Below are positions 35,326 to 37,934 of a stretch of DNA of 37,934 nt, in pieces. The stretch is from NCBI GenBank assembly GCA_016182655.1, contig JACPGB010000053.1, positions 1-37,934 of the forward strand, in the 5' to 3' direction. Positions within the stretch are counted from its first letter, which is position 1. Every line of letters starts with the position of its first letter. The notes beneath the pieces were generated by a model, which was given only the letters and a program-made list of their open reading frames with translations, ran no database searches and was not told the origin of the DNA. A program made the position numbers and the translations under genes. The stretch comes from Deltaproteobacteria bacterium (GTDB taxonomy: Bacteria; Desulfobacterota; GWC2-55-46).

Positions 35326-35757
35326 ATGAATGAACAGATGGAAAAAAATATGACAATTGAGCAAATTGAGAGAGGTCTTCCTAATGGCTTTCACGATGCC
35401 AAATTGAAGAGAATAGATATTGATTATGAAAAGAGAGAGGCTAAATTAGATTTACAAGCAAGTATTGGAAACCCTGAATCCGAGGATGAAAAACTTAGAG
35501 ATACTTACCGCTCTTGCAGATTGATTTTATCAGGTTTTATTTTTTGCATAATAGAGCCACCGGATACCAGATATCAGTATAAAGAGGTAAGTTTGTTATG
35601 GATTACTGATTCAGGTTCAGTATCTCCTGCAATGATTTTAACGAAATTCCCTTATCAATTGCAAAAAGGAGCATTTGTACACTACTTTTTTGTTAATGAC
35701 TGGAATGCGTTCATATACTTGTCGGCTATGGATGCACGATTTGAATGGTGCGAATAA
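35326..35757 (+). CDS. Candidate immunity protein for the RHS tip
   Basis: A 143-aa soluble protein (first in-frame ATG; starts at 35338 or 35350 are also possible, none with a strong ribosome site). No signal peptide. The opening LPNGFHDAKLKRIDIDY with later LDLQASIGNP is of a kind I recall from small orphan genes next to RHS tips, but I cannot name a family. It begins 3 nt after the RHS stop and shares the AT-rich composition of the tip, the classic layout of a toxin and its cognate immunity gene. Role inferred from position. Confidence 0.7.
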   Translation: MNEQMEKNMTIEQIERGLPNGFHDAKLKRIDIDYEKREAKLDLQASIGNPESEDEKLRDTYRSCRLILSGFIFCIIEPPDTRYQYKEVSLLWITDSGSVSPAMILTKFPYQLQKGAFVHYFFVNDWNAFIYLSAMDARFEWCE

Positions 35758-35777
35758 TTTATTAACTGGCCAGCCGG

Positions 35778-35807
35778 GTAGGTTGGGTTAGCGGAGCGTA
35801 ACCCAAC
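35778..35807 (+). repeat. GTAG-type REP hairpin upstream of the RAYT gene
   Basis: GTAG (35778-35781) followed by a perfect 9-bp palindrome, GTTGGGTTA (35782-35790) and TAACCCAAC (35799-35807), around GCGGAGCG. This is the structure of REP elements recognised by tyrosine transposases: a conserved GTAG tetranucleotide 5' of a hairpin. It ends 12 nt before the transposase start. Confidence 0.8.
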
Positions 35808-35819
35808 GCAAGCATAGAT

Positions 35820-36362
35820 ATGCGATATCGCAGGTCGAAAGCAAAAGGGGCCTCGTTTTTCTTTACGGTGGTCACGCACGGGAGAAAAAAGACATTGTGC
35901 CGCAAGGAAAATGTATTGCTGATAAAAGAGGCCTTTAAGCGCGTAATCGCCGAGCGTCCGTTTACAATCGACGCCTTTGTCCTGTTGCCGGACCACATCC
36001 ACTGCATCTGGACTCTGCCTGAAAACGACAACGATTTTTCGACCCGTTGGAGGCTGTTCAAGAGTTTTTTCACAAAAGGGTGCCGGGATGAGTTCAAAAG
36101 TGCGCAAACGGATTCGATGTTGAAAAAAGGCGAGCAGGCAATCTGGCAACGCAGATTTTGGGAGCACACGATCAGGGACGAGGATGATTTCATAAGACAC
36201 GCGGATTATATCCATTACAATCCTGTGAAGCACGGTCTTGCAGAGTCGCCGAAGGATTGGCCGCATACAAGCTTTCATAGATATGTGGATATGGGCGTAT
36301 ACGACAGGGAATGGGGCTCTGGGCGAGAGATGGCATTCGATGAATGCGTGGGACGGGAATAA
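35820..36362 (+). CDS. REP-associated tyrosine transposase (RAYT)
   Basis: A 180-aa single-strand transposase of the Y1/HUH superfamily (IS200/IS605-like TnpA_REP). The HUH motif is H59-I60-H61 in LLPDHIHCIW. The catalytic Tyr is Y130 or Y133 within HADYIHYNPVKHGL. The opening SFFFTVVTHGRKK and the FWEHTIRDEDDF block are typical. RAYTs cut and join single-stranded DNA at REP hairpins, and here inverted GTAG REPs flank the gene on both sides. All key residues look present, so it may be active. No strong ribosome site precedes ATG 35820. Confidence 0.93.
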   Translation: MRYRRSKAKGASFFFTVVTHGRKKTLCRKENVLLIKEAFKRVIAERPFTIDAFVLLPDHIHCIWTLPENDNDFSTRWRLFKSFFTKGCRDEFKSAQTDSMLKKGEQAIWQRRFWEHTIRDEDDFIRHADYIHYNPVKHGLAESPKDWPHTSFHRYVDMGVYDREWGSGREMAFDECVGRE

Positions 36363-36407
36363 TACGGATTTGTCGGGTTACGCTCCGCTAACCCGACCTA
36401 CGGGACT
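36342..36407 (+). repeat. 66-bp direct repeat, copy 1 (RAYT 3' end plus REP)
   Basis: The last seven RAYT codons including the stop and the following inverted REP are repeated without mismatch at 37188-37253, 846 nt downstream. This copy is the source context, attached to the intact transposase gene. Confidence 0.95.
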
Positions 36408-36494
36408 GCTGGGTGTATTGGTGCTACCGATAACGATACAAGCAGTTTGCGCGATGCCCTGAGGAGAGACCAAGGGCCTTTAACAGTGCGGTAA
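36363..36494 (+). other. Possible C-terminal remnant of a displaced RHS tip
   Basis: After the RAYT stop the frame is open to TAA at 36492-36494. Past the REP (from 36402) it reads as ordinary protein, including TDNDTSSLRDALRRDQ and ending GPLTVR. It ends 3 nt before the ATG of the next gene, mirroring the 3-nt gap between the intact RHS stop and its immunity gene. This could be the tail of a toxin tip whose 5' part was lost to REP/RAYT insertion. It is short and could be chance. Confidence 0.3.
36372..36401 (-). repeat. GTAG-type REP hairpin downstream of the RAYT gene, inverted
   Basis: Read on the minus strand it is GTAG followed by GTCGGGTTA and TAACCCGAC arms around the same GCGGAGCG loop as the upstream element, differing at one position per arm. 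It faces the upstream REP in inverted orientation, giving the REP-rayt-inverted REP layout. Confidence 0.8.
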
Positions 36495-36497
36495 TAG

Positions 36498-37019
36498 ATG
36501 ATGTCAAGGCTCGTTTTAATTTTTTCGTTAGTATTATTTTTTCTAACAAATAGATGTGTTGCATCTGAGATTCAGCCTGAGATAAATGATTTTATACAAT
36601 TATTGATAAAAGCTGATAACCCAACTTTGGCTGAGTATATACGATTCAGTGGTGAAAGCGATTCCAGCGAACTAGAATTGTTTTTTGAGCTTAAGGAATG
36701 TCGTTCAAGAGGCTGGGCCGATTCCTCTGATTTGTGTATTAATTTTGTTAGGAATAGGTGGCGAACTGCAGATCAACATAATTCTTTATTTCTTGGCTGG
36801 CTGAGGGAGCAATTTTCTACTGTCGGCAAGAACTACCGCATAGTTAGTGTTAAATCGAAAACCGAAGGATTTAGCCATGAGTTGGTAGAGGTGGTAATAG
36901 GCGAAAACAAATTTTTACTGTTTCATAACACTGAACATAGTAAGCCAACAGGCATAGTTATTGGTGTATCAGAAGTAAATGGCAAAAATATTAATTATTA
37001 TTTTAGCAAATTGGAATAA
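36498..37019 (+). CDS. Secreted hypothetical protein, possible orphan immunity gene
   Basis: A 173-aa protein with an N-terminal signal peptide (LVLIFSLVLFFLTNRCVAS, cleavage near residue 23; the Cys at about 20 might alternatively suggest a lipoprotein). The mature part is AT-rich in coding, with no motif I recognise; it contains three further Cys and ends in a beta-rich stretch. It begins 3 nt after a possible toxin-tail remnant. Immunity proteins against periplasm-acting toxins often carry signal peptides, so that role is possible but unproven. Base composition differs from the housekeeping part of the window, indicating transfer. Confidence 0.6.
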   Translation: MMSRLVLIFSLVLFFLTNRCVASEIQPEINDFIQLLIKADNPTLAEYIRFSGESDSSELELFFELKECRSRGWADSSDLCINFVRNRWRTADQHNSLFLGWLREQFSTVGKNYRIVSVKSKTEGFSHELVEVVIGENKFLLFHNTEHSKPTGIVIGVSEVNGKNINYYFSKLE

Positions 37020-37036
37020 TCAACCTGCGATGTACT

Positions 37037-37187
37037 CTGCGCACCATTAAAATAATTTTAATGATCTGCCTCAAAGGTGGTTTTCATGAACCCTAAAAGA
37101 TATATATCCTTCTTGGTCGTCCTTATAACCCTGCTCGCCTGCGCCCCGGCCTTTGCGGCGACCTATACCCACGACAACGCAAACCGC
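37037..37187 (+). repeat. Duplicated gene 5' end, copy 1
   Basis: The leader and first 102 coding bases closely match 37321-37472: in the coding part only two mismatches are seen (37086-37187 against 37371-37472). The leader is less conserved but shares TGCGCACCATTAAAAT and CTCAAAGGTG. Matching stops at 37187, where the 66-bp RAYT/REP copy begins. Confidence 0.85.
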
Positions 37188-37208
37188 GAATGCGTGGGAC
37201 GGGAATAA
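37086..37208 (+). pseudogene. Truncated copy of the second YD-repeat gene's start
   Basis: ATG 37086 opens with a signal peptide (MNPKRYISFLVVLITLLACA, then PAFAA) and YTHDNANR, nearly identical to the gene starting at 37371. After codon 34 the sequence switches to the RAYT tail codons ECVGRE and the RAYT stop (37206-37208). The resulting 40-residue frame is a gene fragment; its signal peptide is intact, but no functional domain remains. Confidence 0.85.
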
Positions 37209-37253
37209 TACGGATTTGTCGGGTTACGCTCCGCTAACCCGACCTACGGGACT
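37188..37253 (+). repeat. 66-bp direct repeat, copy 2
   Basis: Identical to 36342-36407: the RAYT 3' terminal codons plus the inverted REP (37218-37247), here without a transposase. It sits exactly where the truncated YD-repeat gene copy breaks off. Confidence 0.95.
37218..37247 (-). repeat. GTAG-type REP hairpin, third copy
   Basis: Same 30-bp element and orientation as 36372-36401, as part of the 66-bp repeat. GTAG lies at its right end when read on the minus strand. Confidence 0.8.
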
Positions 37254-37307
37254 TGATTTAATGGTATGTGTATCCATTGTGCGCACAAAATAATTGAAAA
37301 CAGCCGC

Positions 37308-37328
37308 GTAGGGTGCGCCGTGCGCACC
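37308..37328 (+). repeat. Second REP-like family: GTAG plus GC-rich hairpin
   Basis: GTAG (37308-37311) followed by GGTGCGC (37312-37318) and GCGCACC (37322-37328) with a 3-nt loop. Architecture resembles the other REPs but sequence differs. Copy 1 of the duplicated leader keeps only the right arm (near 37038). A nearby palindrome TTGTGCGCACAA lies at 37277-37288. Confidence 0.5.
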
Positions 37329-37370
37329 ATTAAAATGAATTCTAAGGATTGCGTCTCAAAGGTGCATTTC

Positions 37371-37934
37371 ATGAACCCTAAAAAATATATATCCTTCTTG
37401 GTCGTCCTTATAACCCTGCTCGTCTGCGCCCCGGCCTTTGCGGCGACCTATACCCACGACAACGCAAACCGCCTGACCGGCATAGACTACGGCGACGGGA
37501 CCACCATAACCTACACCTATGATGCCAACGGCAACATGACCTCCATGAGCGTGAACGATACCGCCGCGCCCGCCGGCTCCGTCATCATCAACAACGGCGC
37601 CGCGAGCACAAGCACCACCTCCGCCACGCTCACCTTGTCTGCAACCGACAACAGCGGCACCGTCTCGCAGATGAGGTTCAGCAACGACAACGCGGCCTGG
37701 TCTGCCTGGGAGACCTACTCTACCACAAAGGCATGGACCCTCTCCGACGGAAGCGGCGCAAAGACCGTCTACGCCGAGTTCAAAGACCCCTCCGGCAATA
37801 TCTCCACAACAGCCTCGGACTCCATTACTCTGAATGTCTCCGGGATCGACCTTATAGTCACCTCCGTCTCCGGGCCTGCGTCCGCGATATCCGGGACGAG
37901 CATCACGATTAACTACACCGCCCAGAACCTCGGG
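37371..37934 (+). CDS. Secreted YD-repeat protein with Ig-like and CARDB-like domains, 3' end outside window
   Basis: The first 188 codons of an open frame running off the right edge. A signal peptide (MNPKKYISFLVVLITLLVCA, then PAFAA) is followed by two YD-type repeats (TYTHDNANRLTGIDYGDG, ITYTYDANGNMTSMSV). An Ig-like segment comes next (DTAAPAGSVIINNG to VYAEFKDPSGN), then the start of a CARDB-like adhesion domain (IDLIVTSVSGPASAISG). AAAGGTG precedes ATG 37371 by 6-7 nt. It is likely a cell-surface or secreted RHS-related protein. GC content is back to the genome-like level. Confidence 0.85.
   Translation, partial: MNPKKYISFLVVLITLLVCAPAFAATYTHDNANRLTGIDYGDGTTITYTYDANGNMTSMSVNDTAAPAGSVIINNGAASTSTTSATLTLSATDNSGTVSQMRFSNDNAAWSAWETYSTTKAWTLSDGSGAKTVYAEFKDPSGNISTTASDSITLNVSGIDLIVTSVSGPASAISGTSITINYTAQNLG

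Overview
The window (about 38 kb, moderately high GC) looks like a chromosomal segment of a Gram-negative bacterium of the former Deltaproteobacteria (Desulfobacterota/Desulfuromonadota-like). This rests on gene order and protein character. The series ftsH-folP-cdaA-cdaR-glmM-pdxJ-acpS-nnr-tsaE-lysC, the series tmk-holB-ricT-metG-tatD and the pair era-der are arrangements I associate with Geobacter-type genomes. FolP also carries an N-terminal domain I know from that group. Species cannot be assigned from sequence reading alone.

Region 1 (1-23.1 kb) is almost entirely minus-strand housekeeping genes packed with ATGA-type overlaps. From upstream to downstream these are tmk-holB-ricT-metG-tatD/radical SAM fusion, a GT-C glycosyltransferase-like membrane protein with a small partner, era-der-yihY behind a good sigma70 promoter, ftsH behind a heat-shock-like promoter, and a strong hairpin between ftsH and folP. 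The folP-to-lysC operon follows: folate synthesis, c-di-AMP synthesis and its regulator, GlmM, PLP synthesis, holo-ACP synthase, NAD(P)HX repair, t6A ATPase, dihydrolipoyl dehydrogenase and aspartate kinase.

Region 2 (23.1-30.8 kb, plus strand) is a metal-efflux locus. It holds a BlaI-type repressor, a BlaR1-like M56 membrane metallopeptidase whose outer tail is a short Cys/His-rich segment instead of a beta-lactam sensor, a small periplasmic protein, and a complete CusC-CusB-CusA-type Cu(I)/Ag(I) RND pump. The same 17-bp dyad (TTCTAC-N5-GTMGAA) fills the spacer of the blaI promoter and recurs just upstream of the periplasmic/cus genes. This suggests one repressor controls both units and that the M56 protein is a metal-sensing protease. 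It is the most interesting system in the window.

Region 3 (30.8-37.9 kb, plus strand) is an accessory RHS island. An AT-rich 0.5-kb stretch with a near-consensus promoter leads into a 1342-residue secreted RHS/YD-repeat protein with a compositionally distinct C-terminal tip and a likely immunity gene 3 nt downstream. Next comes a REP-associated tyrosine transposase (RAYT) flanked by inverted GTAG-type REP hairpins, a possible orphan toxin tail with a second candidate immunity/hypothetical gene, a broken 5' copy of a second YD-repeat gene ending in a 66-bp copy of the RAYT 3' end, and the intact start of that second gene running off the window. The island looks like an RHS cassette-reshuffling site with a REP/RAYT element embedded in it.
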